From Salinilacihabitans rarus (GTDB taxonomy: Archaea; Halobacteriota; Halobacteria; Halobacteriales; Natrialbaceae): a stretch of 64,000 bases of DNA. The stretch lies in assembly GCF_024296665.1 (NCBI RefSeq), contig NZ_CP100762.1, forward strand, positions 496,001-560,000, given 5' to 3'. The notes below the pieces were generated by a model. It was not told the DNA's origin, ran no database searches, and worked only from the letters and a program-made list of their open reading frames with translations. Shown piece after piece: positions 18,351 to 25,649 of this stretch. The first letter of the stretch is position 1; each line of letters begins with the position of its first letter. A program made the position numbers and the translations under genes.

Positions 18351-18477
18351 ACCCCGGGCTACGGCGAGCGCCGGCGTAAAGCAGGGCGTCGATCGACAGT
18401 CCGTGAGACTGTCGTCGACGGGCGACCGTCGCGGCCGGCGATCGGTCGTCGACCGTCGCTTCGCCGGCGACCGCCGG

Positions 18478-19491
18478 TCAGTCGTAGGTGAAAAGCACCT
18501 GCAGGGCGTCCTCGCCGCCCGCCGCCAGCAGTCGGTAGGCGTCGGCGGCCTCCTCCAGCGGGAACTCGTGGGTGAGGAGCCGATCCGCGTCGAGCCGTTC
18601 CAGCCGGTCCCAGGCGACCTCGTGGCGGCGTCTGCGCGACCAGCGGCCGCCGTGACGGGGCGGGATCGTGCTCACCTGGCTGCTCCGCAGGTCGATCCGC
18701 GAGCGGTGGAAGCGCCCGCCGAGGTCGACCGTCGCGGGTTTCGTCCCGTACCACGAGCCGATCACGACCCGGCCGTCGAACTCCGTGGCCGCGATCGCGT
18801 CGTCCAGCGCGTCCGGGTTCCCGGAGAGCTCGTAGGCCAGATCGACCCGGCCGCCGGCGGCGGCTTCCACGGCGTCGGCCACCTCGCAGTCGGCCGGATC
18901 GAGCGTCCGGTCGGCGCCGAACTTCTCGGAGACGGCCCGCCGCCGCGCCCACGGTTCGACGGTCACGAGGGCGTCGAGGGGCATCTCGGCGAGCAGCGCG
19001 CTCGTCAGCAGGCCGACGATACCCTGACCGAAGACGACGGCCCGCTCGCCGAGCAGGGGTTCGCCGTCGAGCAGGAACGTCACCGCGGTCTCGACGCTCG
19101 CGAGCAGGGTCGCCTCGCGCGTCGGGACGCCGTCGGGAATCGCGAGGAGGTCCTCCGGCCGCGCGAGGAAGCGGCTCTCGTGGGGGTTGTACGCGAACAC
19201 CCGCCGGCCGAGCCACGCCTCGGGAACGCACTCGCCGACGGCGTCGACCTCGCCGGCGGCGGCGTAGCCGTAGGTGAGCGGGTACGAGAGGTCCCCGTCG
19301 AGCGCGTCGAGGGTCTCGTCGGCCGCGAGGCCGGCGGGGGCCTCCCCGCGGTAGAGTAGCCCCTCGGTGCCGGCGCTGATCGCCGAGGCGACCGTCCGGA
19401 CGCGGACCTCCTCCGGCCCCGGGTCGGGAACCTCGCGGTCGCGCACCTCGACGGAGCGGGGGCCGGTGAAGCAGAGCCGTCGGGCGGTCAT
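18478..19491 (-). CDS. zinc-type (medium-chain) alcohol dehydrogenase-like protein
   Basis: The 337-residue protein belongs to the medium-chain dehydrogenase superfamily. The N-terminal GroES-like domain contains VRTVASAISAGTEGLLYRGE and YPLTYGYAAAGEVDAVGE. The NAD(P)-binding domain has AVVFGQGIVGLLTSALL near residue 170. The classical catalytic zinc residue (CxxD at the start of the family motif) is replaced by SAGTEG, so a zinc-independent reductase reaction is likely. I chose the ATG at 19491 because the upstream extension is proline/arginine-rich and not family-like. It is the first gene of the four-gene operon ending with the methyltransferase. Confidence 0.85.
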   Translation of the reverse strand: MTARRLCFTGPRSVEVRDREVPDPGPEEVRVRTVASAISAGTEGLLYRGEAPAGLAADETLDALDGDLSYPLTYGYAAAGEVDAVGECVPEAWLGRRVFAYNPHESRFLARPEDLLAIPDGVPTREATLLASVETAVTFLLDGEPLLGERAVVFGQGIVGLLTSALLAEMPLDALVTVEPWARRRAVSEKFGADRTLDPADCEVADAVEAAAGGRVDLAYELSGNPDALDDAIAATEFDGRVVIGSWYGTKPATVDLGGRFHRSRIDLRSSQVSTIPPRHGGRWSRRRRHEVAWDRLERLDADRLLTHEFPLEEAADAYRLLAAGGEDALQVLFTYD

Positions 19492-19620
19492 CGTTCGTCG
19501 TCTCCTCGGCGGCGGGCGAGCGCACCGCGGGGACGGCGCCCCCGTCCCGGCCGGTCGTGTCTCCGATCGATCACGTCTGACCGACTTCACCGGGCGGCTA
19601 CTTGATCGTTGCCCGCGCTC

Positions 19621-20007
19621 TCACTGCGATCCGCGACGCCCGCTGACGGCCGGCCAGTCCCACCAGAACCCGAGGAGGACGGGGACGGCCGCGGCCGTCG
19701 CCAGCGTGCGCGTGTCGACCCCGACGTCCGCGGGTAGCAAGGCGAGCCAGACGGCACCCATCGCGAGCGCGCCGAGGGGGCGCCGGACGCGACTCGGGGG
19801 GATGGTCTCGATCACGCGCCAGAAGACGGCCGACTCGACCGCCACCGCGGCGGCGACGCCGAGGACGAACCTCCCCCTCGGCCCCGCCGCCCACAGCCAC
19901 TCGAGCGACGCCAGCGCCAGCGCGACGCCCGCGCAGGTGCCCGCCGTCGCCTGCGACCACGACCGCCACGCCGCGTGCCGACTCGCGCCGACCGGCCCGT
20001 CGCTCAT
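19621..20007 (-). CDS. small multi-pass membrane protein, function unknown
   Basis: The 128-residue protein has about four hydrophobic helices, at residues roughly 22-40, 47-66, 80-98 and 103-120, and a short basic C-terminus. I recognise no family. It lies 130 bp upstream of the dehydrogenase operon on the same strand and 39 bp downstream of another small membrane-protein gene, so the two membrane proteins may form one transcription unit. Confidence 0.65.
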   Translation of the reverse strand: MSDGPVGASRHAAWRSWSQATAGTCAGVALALASLEWLWAAGPRGRFVLGVAAAVAVESAVFWRVIETIPPSRVRRPLGALAMGAVWLALLPADVGVDTRTLATAAAVPVLLGFWWDWPAVSGRRGSQ

Positions 20008-20046
20008 CGGGGCTCACCACGGCGCCGGCGGCCGTCGCGGTCGGGG

Positions 20047-20418
20047 TCAGCGATCACGGGCGTACAGGACGGTCAGTGCGGCGATCAACAGCAACTGTGC
20101 GACCTTGTCGACGGCCTCGGCCCCCGAGAGGTCGGCGACCCCGGCCGGTCGGTTGAGCAGATACCAGAGGACGACCTGCCCGGCCGTAAACGGGACCCCG
20201 AGCAGGTACAGGAGGCGACGGCGGTAGCCGACCAGCACGAGCGCGACGCCGCCGAAGAAGCCGACCGCGGCGATCAGAAAGGCGGCCCCCATCGGGTGAG
20301 GGAGGAAGTCGACGCCGAGGACGAGGTGAACGACGCCGGTGACGACCGCCAGCGCGATCGCGAGCCAGTGAAGCGGGCCGAGCGAGCCGAGGGCGAGTCG
20401 GCCGGCTGACGTGTCCAT
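20047..20418 (-). CDS. small four-helix membrane protein
   Basis: The 123-residue protein has hydrophobic segments at about residues 15-35, 42-62, 68-88 and 102-120. The stretch GVVHLVLGVDFLPHPMGAAF places a histidine and aspartate at the edge of the first two helices. I recognise the look of a haloarchaeal uncharacterised membrane family but cannot name a function. It is followed by another small membrane gene with 39 bp between them. Confidence 0.7.
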   Translation of the reverse strand: MDTSAGRLALGSLGPLHWLAIALAVVTGVVHLVLGVDFLPHPMGAAFLIAAVGFFGGVALVLVGYRRRLLYLLGVPFTAGQVVLWYLLNRPAGVADLSGAEAVDKVAQLLLIAALTVLYARDR

Positions 20419-20494
20419 CGGCCGATAGCTCCACAGGGGCGGTAAAACGTCTTTCGGGCGTCCGCGGCGACGGACGCCGTCGGACCACGGAACG

Positions 20495-21088
20495 TCAGAT
20501 CTTGTTCGCGGGCGGGACGACGCGCTCGCGCTCCCTGCTCAACCCGTCGCGGGCGAACAGGACGCGGGCGCCGGCACCGACGCCGAGCACGGAGGCGAGG
20601 CCGCCGACCGCGGTTCCGGCCGGCCCGACGACGACGAACGCGCTCAGGAGGCCGCCGACGAGCACCCAGACCGGGAGGCGATCCGTACCGAGTTTGGACG
20701 CGACGACGCCGCCCAGCGAGACGAAGCCGAGGGCGGTCCACGCGGGCAGCAGCGTCGCGCCGACGGCGACGAGCGGGATCGCGAAGACGACGCCGACGTT
20801 CGTCTCGCCGAGGATGGCCCCCGTGTAGAGCAACGTCCCCAGCGCGAGGACGCCCGGAATCCCGACGCACGTCGAGATGATCGGGCTACGGTGCGAGCGG
20901 CGGACTGTCTCCGTCCCGTATCTCGGGAGCATCCCGAGGGCGAGCGTGCCGAGTACCACCGTGACCCCGAAGTGGACGGCCGCGCGCTCGGCGAGGTCGA
21001 GCCCCAGATAGCTGCCGACCAGCGACTCGTACGTGACCAGTGGCCCGAGCACTGGATCTATCATCCCATATAACTCTACTGGCCCCAT
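20495..21088 (-). CDS. membrane protein, function unknown
   Basis: The 197-residue protein has about five hydrophobic segments from residue 38 onward and a polar C-terminal tail ending VVPPANKI. It begins MGPVELYGMIDPVLGPLVTY, a possible amphipathic entry segment. I chose the start at 21088 rather than 21109 because a TATA-like TTTACTTTAG on the minus strand at 21109-21118 would place transcription initiation close to 21088. The family is not recognised. Confidence 0.7.
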   Translation of the reverse strand: MGPVELYGMIDPVLGPLVTYESLVGSYLGLDLAERAAVHFGVTVVLGTLALGMLPRYGTETVRRSHRSPIISTCVGIPGVLALGTLLYTGAILGETNVGVVFAIPLVAVGATLLPAWTALGFVSLGGVVASKLGTDRLPVWVLVGGLLSAFVVVGPAGTAVGGLASVLGVGAGARVLFARDGLSRERERVVPPANKI

Positions 21089-21108
21089 GGATGTACGGTG
21101 GAACTTCA

Positions 21109-21118
21109 CCCTAAAGTA
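21109..21118 (-). promoter_or_regulatory. TATA-like element of the membrane-protein gene
   Basis: Read on the minus strand the element is TTTACTTTAG. It lies about 25 bp upstream of the preferred start codon at 21088 and argues for that start over the ATG at 21109, which it would overlap. Confidence 0.45.
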
Positions 21119-21295
21119 AATTTCGGTACAAATGACCCATTACGGTTACTGCCCCGGATACGCTCATTCAACCCCGATCTGTCGGTGGATAGTTCTTCCC
21201 GCGGGCGCGAGACGGCCCGCGGAACCGGGGGGTGTGGTCGACCTGTCGCTCACAAGGGACGCACTTAGGGTGTCCTCTCCCGTACGCCCGAGCGT

Positions 21296-21631
21296 ATGTC
21301 GACCGACGACACGGACACCGACGACACGGACACCGACGACACGGAACTCGAGTTCGAGCGGGACCTCTCGCGCGAGGAGATCGCCGACCGCCTCGAGACG
21401 TTCGCGACCAACCTCCGGGGGAGCGACCCGCTGGAGTTCGAACTCGGCGACGAGACGGCGACGATCGACCCGCCCGAGACGGTCGGGTTCGAACTCGAAC
21501 TCGAGGACGAACCCGGCGACGAGGGCGTCGAGCGGAGCCTCGAAATCGAACTGGAGTGGCTCCGGGGCGACGACGAGGAGCCGCTGCCCGAACCCGAGGA
21601 CGTCGAGGGGACCGACGCGATCGAGGAGTAG
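21296..21631 (+). CDS. amphi-Trp domain protein
   Basis: This is a 111-residue, extremely acidic protein. A short Asp/Thr repeat (DTDDTDTDDTE) at the N-terminus is followed by the amphi-Trp domain, with LSREEIADRLETFATNLR, a central EFELGDETATIDPPETVGFEL and a terminal LEIELEWLRGD carrying the tryptophan. The domain is common as a stand-alone protein in haloarchaea, function unknown. It lies between the divergent membrane gene and the L1 operon promoter. Confidence 0.85.
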   Translation: MSTDDTDTDDTDTDDTELEFERDLSREEIADRLETFATNLRGSDPLEFELGDETATIDPPETVGFELELEDEPGDEGVERSLEIELEWLRGDDEEPLPEPEDVEGTDAIEE

Positions 21632-21678
21632 CGCGGCGACCGGCCCGATCGGGCGTACGGAAGCGCATAGTTCGACGG

Positions 21679-21685
21679 GTTTAAG
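21679..21685 (+). promoter_or_regulatory. TATA box of the L1-P0-P1 ribosomal operon
   Basis: GTTTAAG at 21679-21685 lies about 90 bp upstream of the L1 start codon, so the transcript begins near 21705 with a leader of about 70 nt, unlike most genes here. Confidence 0.55.
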
Positions 21686-21705
21686 TCACCGATGGCTCTT
21701 GTTCC

Positions 21706-21738
21706 GGGTGAGACAGGCAACGCCTGTTTCACTGACCC
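21706..21738 (+). promoter_or_regulatory. leader hairpin resembling an L1 autoregulatory binding site
   Basis: The RNA can fold as two stacked stems: ACAGGC (21713-21718) with GCCTGT (21722-21727) around an AAC loop, then GTGA/TCAC and GGGT (21706-21709)/ACCC (21735-21738) outside with an unpaired G and T between. Archaeal L1 proteins are known to repress their own operon by binding an mRNA mimic of the 23S site, and a leader site has been proposed for halophiles. Confidence 0.7.
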
Positions 21739-21773
21739 GTAGGAGCAGTCCCTGCGTACTACGGAGGTGAACG

Positions 21774-22406
21774 ATGGCAGATTCGGATATCGAAGCAGCA
21801 GTGACTCGCGCACTCGAGGAGTCGCCGGATCGGAACTTTACCGAGACGGTGGACCTCGCGATCAACTTGCGCGATCTAGACCTCAACGAACCGTCGAATC
21901 GTGTCGACGAGTCCATCGTCCTGCCGTCCGGAACCGGCCAAGAGACTCAGATCGTCGTCATCGCCGAAGGCGAGACCGCGGTCCGCGCCGAGGAGGTCGC
22001 GGACCAGGTGCTTTCGGGTGACGACGTGGCCGATCTGGACGACGACGAGGCCAAGGACCTCGCGGACGCCACGGACTTCTTCATCGCCGAGGAGGCGATG
22101 ATGCAGGACATCGCCCGCCACCTGGGTACCATCCTGGGTCCGCGCGGGAAGATGCCCGACCCGCTCTCGCCCGACGACGACGTCGTCGAGACGGTCAATC
22201 GACTCAAGAACACCGTGCAGCTTCGTTCCCGGGACCGACGCACGTTCCACACGCGCGTCGGCGCCGAGGACATGGGCGCGGAGGATATCGCCGACAACAT
22301 CGACGTCATCCTGCGCCGGCTGCACGCCGACCTCGAGAAGGGGCCACAGAACATCGACTCCGTCTACGTGAAGACGACGATGGGCCCGTCCGTGGAGGTG
22401 GCCTGA
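21774..22406 (+). CDS. rpl1: 50S ribosomal protein L1
   Basis: The 210-residue protein is archaeal L1. It begins with the acidic-hydrophobic [25 protein letters not shown] and contains [15 protein letters not shown] near residue 118 and the conserved C-terminal [15 protein letters not shown]. It binds 23S rRNA in the L1 stalk and is the likely repressor of its own operon. A clear Shine-Dalgarno GGAGGTGA at 21763-21770 precedes the ATG, as expected for a gene with a real leader. It is followed one base later by the L10/P0 start. Confidence 0.97.
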   Translation: MADSDIEAAVTRALEESPDRNFTETVDLAINLRDLDLNEPSNRVDESIVLPSGTGQETQIVVIAEGETAVRAEEVADQVLSGDDVADLDDDEAKDLADATDFFIAEEAMMQDIARHLGTILGPRGKMPDPLSPDDDVVETVNRLKNTVQLRSRDRRTFHTRVGAEDMGAEDIADNIDVILRRLHADLEKGPQNIDSVYVKTTMGPSVEVA

Positions 22407-22407
22407 G

Positions 22408-23463
22408 ATGAGCGCCGAAGCCGAACGCAAGACCGAGAACCTCCCGCAGTGGAAGCGCGAGGAGGTCGAGGCGCTCTCCGAACTCATCGAGAGCTACGAG
22501 AGCGTCGGCGTCGTCGGCATCGCCGGCATCCCCTCGAAGCAGCTCCAGGACATGCGCCGCGGGCTGCACGGCACCGCCGTGCTCCGCGTCAGCCGCAACA
22601 CCTTACAGGAGCGCGCGCTCGAGGCCGCCGCCGACGGCGTCGAGGAGCTCGTCGAGCACGTCGACGGGCAGGTCGGTCTGATCGCGACGAACGACAACCC
22701 GTTCGCGCTCTACAAGGAGCTCGAGGCGTCGAAGACGCCCGCGCCGATCAACGAGGGCGAGGTCGCCCCGAACGACATCGTCATCCCCGAGGGTGACACC
22801 GGGGTCGACCCCGGCCCGTTCGTCGGCGACCTCCAGCAGGTCGGAGCGAACGCCCGCATCGAGGACGGCTCGATCAAGGTCGTCGAGGACTCACAGGTGC
22901 TCGACGCCGGCGAGGAGGTCTCCGCGGACCTCGCGAACGTCCTCAACGAACTCGGCATCGAGCCCAAGGAGGTCGGCCTCGACCTCCGTGCCGTCTACTC
23001 CGACGGCGTCATCTTCGACCCCGAGGACCTCGACATCGACGTCGAGGCCTACGAGAGCGACGTCGGGACGGCCGCCGCGCGCGCCCGCAACCTCGCGGTC
23101 AACGCGAGCTACCCGGCCGCCGGCGTGATGCCGACGCTCGTCGCGAAGGCGACGGGCGAGGCCAAGAGTCTCGGCCTGCAGGCCGCCATCGAGGACGAAG
23201 ACCTCATGCCCGACCTCGTCCGCAAGGCCGACGCGCAGCTTCGCGCGCTCGCGGCCAACGTCGAGGACGAGGAGGCCCTGCCCGAGGAGCTCCAGGACGT
23301 CGAGGCGCCGGCCGCCGCAACCGCGGCCGCGCCCGACGAGGACGAATCGGCCGACGACCAGGACGACGACACCGACGCCGACGCCGACGCCGACGCCGAC
23401 GACGAAGACGAGGACGACGAGGACGACGACGGCGCGGAAGGCCTCGGCGCGATGTTCGGATAA
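22408..23463 (+). CDS. rplP0: 50S ribosomal protein L10 (acidic stalk protein P0)
   Basis: The 351-residue protein has the P0 layout: an N-terminal rRNA-binding domain with [23 protein letters not shown] and [18 protein letters not shown], a middle domain, and a long C-terminal part with an Ala-rich hinge, then a run of Asp and Glu ending EGLGAMFG. The C-terminus matches the shared P-protein tail that binds elongation factors. It starts one base after the L1 stop. The acidic linker contains a short [10 protein letters not shown] repeat. Confidence 0.97.
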   Translation: MSAEAERKTENLPQWKREEVEALSELIESYESVGVVGIAGIPSKQLQDMRRGLHGTAVLRVSRNTLQERALEAAADGVEELVEHVDGQVGLIATNDNPFALYKELEASKTPAPINEGEVAPNDIVIPEGDTGVDPGPFVGDLQQVGANARIEDGSIKVVEDSQVLDAGEEVSADLANVLNELGIEPKEVGLDLRAVYSDGVIFDPEDLDIDVEAYESDVGTAAARARNLAVNASYPAAGVMPTLVAKATGEAKSLGLQAAIEDEDLMPDLVRKADAQLRALAANVEDEEALPEELQDVEAPAAATAAAPDEDESADDQDDDTDADADADADDEDEDDEDDDGAEGLGAMFG

Positions 23464-23484
23464 TCACCAACGGAGGACACAACC

Positions 23485-23823
23485 ATGGAATACGTTTACG
23501 CAGCACTCATCCTGAACGAGACGGACGAAGAGATCAACGAAGAGAACCTGACCGGCGTGCTCGAAGCCGCCGGCGCCGACGTCGTGGAATCGCGCGTCAA
23601 GGCGCTCGTCGCCGCGCTCGAGGACGTCGACATCGACGACGCCGTCGCCCAGGCGGCCGCCGTCCCCGCCACGGGGGGTGCCGCGGCCGGCGGCGCCGCG
23701 CCCGAGGCGGCCGAGGAAGAGGAAGCCGAGGAGACCAGCGACGTCCCGGACACGACGGACGACGACGAGGACGACGAGGAAGAGGAGGCCAGCGGCGAGG
23801 GCCTCGGCGAACTCTTCGGCTGA
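23485..23823 (+). CDS. rpl12: 50S ribosomal protein P1 (L12 stalk)
   Basis: The 112-residue protein has the N-terminal dimerisation helices [19 protein letters not shown] and [12 protein letters not shown], an Ala/Gly hinge, an acidic run and the terminal GEGLGELFG that matches P0. It forms the flexible stalk that recruits translation factors. It lies 21 bp after P0 with GGAGGA just before the ATG, completing the L1-P0-P1 operon. A T-rich CTTTCTTT at about 23851-23858 could end the transcript. Confidence 0.97.
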   Translation: MEYVYAALILNETDEEINEENLTGVLEAAGADVVESRVKALVAALEDVDIDDAVAQAAAVPATGGAAAGGAAPEAAEEEEAEETSDVPDTTDDDEDDEEEEASGEGLGELFG

Positions 23824-23850
23824 GCCGTCCACGCGACGACTCGGACACCA

Positions 23851-23858
23851 CGCTTTCT
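23851..23858 (+). terminator. possible oligo-T terminator of the L1-P0-P1 operon
   Basis: CTTTCTTT is the only T-rich run between the P1 stop and the next gene. Archaeal RNA polymerase stops at such runs without a hairpin. It is short, so this call is tentative. Confidence 0.3.
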
Positions 23859-23908
23859 TTCGACGCCGCTCCGGTAGTTACTTCTCCCGCGGCCGGCACG
23901 ACCCGGAC

Positions 23909-24610
23909 GTGACGACCGCCGTCTCCTTCGACCTCGACGGGACGCTCCTGCGCTACGACGTCCCCTTCGACGAGCAGTTCGCGACGACCGTCTCCCCGTA
24001 CGGCGAGCCGACGGACGACGCCTACGAGGCCTACGAGAGCCGGCTGTTCGCCGCGCTCGAACGGTGCGAACCGGCGCCCTATCGGCGCGCGTTCGAGGCC
24101 GTCGTGGAGACGGTCGACCTCGACGCCCCGCCGGCGACGCTCGCCCGCGAGCACTGCGAGACCGAACTCGCGGCGACGACGGTCCCCGACGGGGCCAGAC
24201 GGGTCGTCGAACGCGTCGCGGCCGAGTACCCGACCGCCGTGCTGACGAACGGCGACGAGCGCCAGCAGCGGGCGAAACTCGAACGCCACGGCCTCGCCGA
24301 CGTCGTCGACGCGGTGATCGTCTCCGGCGCCGTGGGCGTTCGCAAGCCCGAACCCCGGATTTTCGAAATCGCGAGCGAGCGACTGCCCGCCGACGAACAC
24401 GTCCACGTCGGCGACAGCTACGAGGAGGACGTCTGCGGCGCCCGCGCGGCCGGCTTTCGGGCGATCCACGTCGCGGGCGAGTCCGCCGACGCGGACGGGG
24501 ACGCGGCCGACGCCGTCGTCCCCCGCGTCGCCGCGTTGGCCGACCCCGACTCGCTCTCGCTCTCGCTCCCGGACCCGGTCGCCGCGCCGTTCCAGCCGTC
24601 CGAAGGGTGA
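23909..24610 (+). CDS. HAD superfamily hydrolase
   Basis: The 233-residue protein has the haloacid-dehalogenase motifs in order: motif I SFDLDGTLL near residue 6, motif II AVLTNGDERQ near residue 110, and motif III/IV RKPEPRIFEIA with HVHVGDSYEEDVCGA near residue 170. The helical cap lies between I and II. It is probably a small-molecule phosphatase of the phosphoglycolate-phosphatase type, substrate unknown. I chose the GTG at 23909 because motif I should lie close to the N-terminus. Confidence 0.88.
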   Translation: MTTAVSFDLDGTLLRYDVPFDEQFATTVSPYGEPTDDAYEAYESRLFAALERCEPAPYRRAFEAVVETVDLDAPPATLAREHCETELAATTVPDGARRVVERVAAEYPTAVLTNGDERQQRAKLERHGLADVVDAVIVSGAVGVRKPEPRIFEIASERLPADEHVHVGDSYEEDVCGARAAGFRAIHVAGESADADGDAADAVVPRVAALADPDSLSLSLPDPVAAPFQPSEG

Positions 24611-24662
24611 CCCGCCGTCCCCGTCCGCGACTTTATATCCGAAGGGGCGGCCAGACCGACCG

Positions 24663-25550
24663 ATGGCCGCGAGCGTCGAGTTCGTCGTCGATCCGCCGCT
24701 GACCGTCCGCGTCGTCGGCTGGGTGCTCGGCGGCGCCGCCCTCGGGACCGTCAGCGGGCTGGTGCCGGGGCTGCACGCGAACAACTTCGCGTTGCTGCTC
24801 GCGGGGGTCGCCCCCTCGGTCCCCGGCCCCCCGCTGCTGGTCGGCTGTGCGATGCTCGCCGCGGGCGTCGTCCACACCTTTCTCAACGCCGTGCCGGCGA
24901 TGGCGCTGGGGGTGCCGGACGCCGAGATGGCCGCCGCGGCGCTGCCCGGCCACCGGCTGCTCCTCGACGGGCGCGGGCACGAGGCGATCCGGCTGTCCGC
25001 GCTCGGCAGCCTGCTCGCGGTGCTCGCGGCGGCGCCGCTCGCGATCCCGATCACGCGGGCCGTGACCGCCGCCTACCCGACGGTACGCTCGCACCTCCCG
25101 CTCCTGCTGGCGCTCGTCGCGCTCGGACTCGTGGCCTCGGAGCGAAGCCGCCCGGCCCGGATCGGCGGCGCCCTCTCGTTCGCGCTCGCGGCGGCCCTCG
25201 GCGCGGCGACGCTCGACCTCTCCCCCGAGGCGCCACTCGACGCGGGCGGGATGCTCGCACCGCTGTTCGCCGGACTGTTCGGTGCGCCGGTGCTGATCGA
25301 CGCGATCCGCGGCGGCGGGATCCCCCCGCAGGACGGCGGCGAGATCCGAACGTCGCGTGCGTTCGTCGGGGTCTCGGCGCTCGCCGGAGCCCTCGCGGGG
25401 GCCGTCGTCGGCTACGTCCCCGGCATCTCGGCGGCGATCGCCGCGGTCGCGGTGCTGGCGCTCTTCCCCGGCGGCCCCACCGACCGGGGGTACGTCGTCG
25501 CGACCAGCGGCGTCGATACGGCGAACGCGGTGTTCGTCGTCGCATGGTAA
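24663..25550 (+). pseudogene. TctA-family permease, truncated at its 3' end
   Basis: The 295 visible residues match the TctA/DUF112 permease family: GTVSGLVPGLHANNFALLL with the glycine-rich repeat near residue 30, ALPGHRLLLDGRGHEAI, and the second inverted repeat AGAVVGYVPGISAAIAAVAVLALFPGGPTDRGYVVATSGVDTANAVF. Haloarchaeal members are about 400 residues, and the family sequence continues after DTANAVF. Here it runs into VVAW and a stop, and what follows is a different, mobile-element-like gene set. I infer that integration of the neighbouring element cut the gene at about 25535. The missing 3' part is not found elsewhere in the window. Confidence 0.75.
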
Positions 25551-25649
25551 CGGCGAAGAGAGCGTCCAGAACTGCCGAAAACGCGATATTTCTGTCTCGG
25601 GTGGAGGGATAGCGTATACTGCTACATCAAACTCAGGGGGTGTTCCGGC

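Noticed and set aside
23360-23440. GACGCC repeat as a possible regulatory array
   Set aside because: It encodes the Asp/Ala linker of ribosomal P0, a normal feature of that protein.
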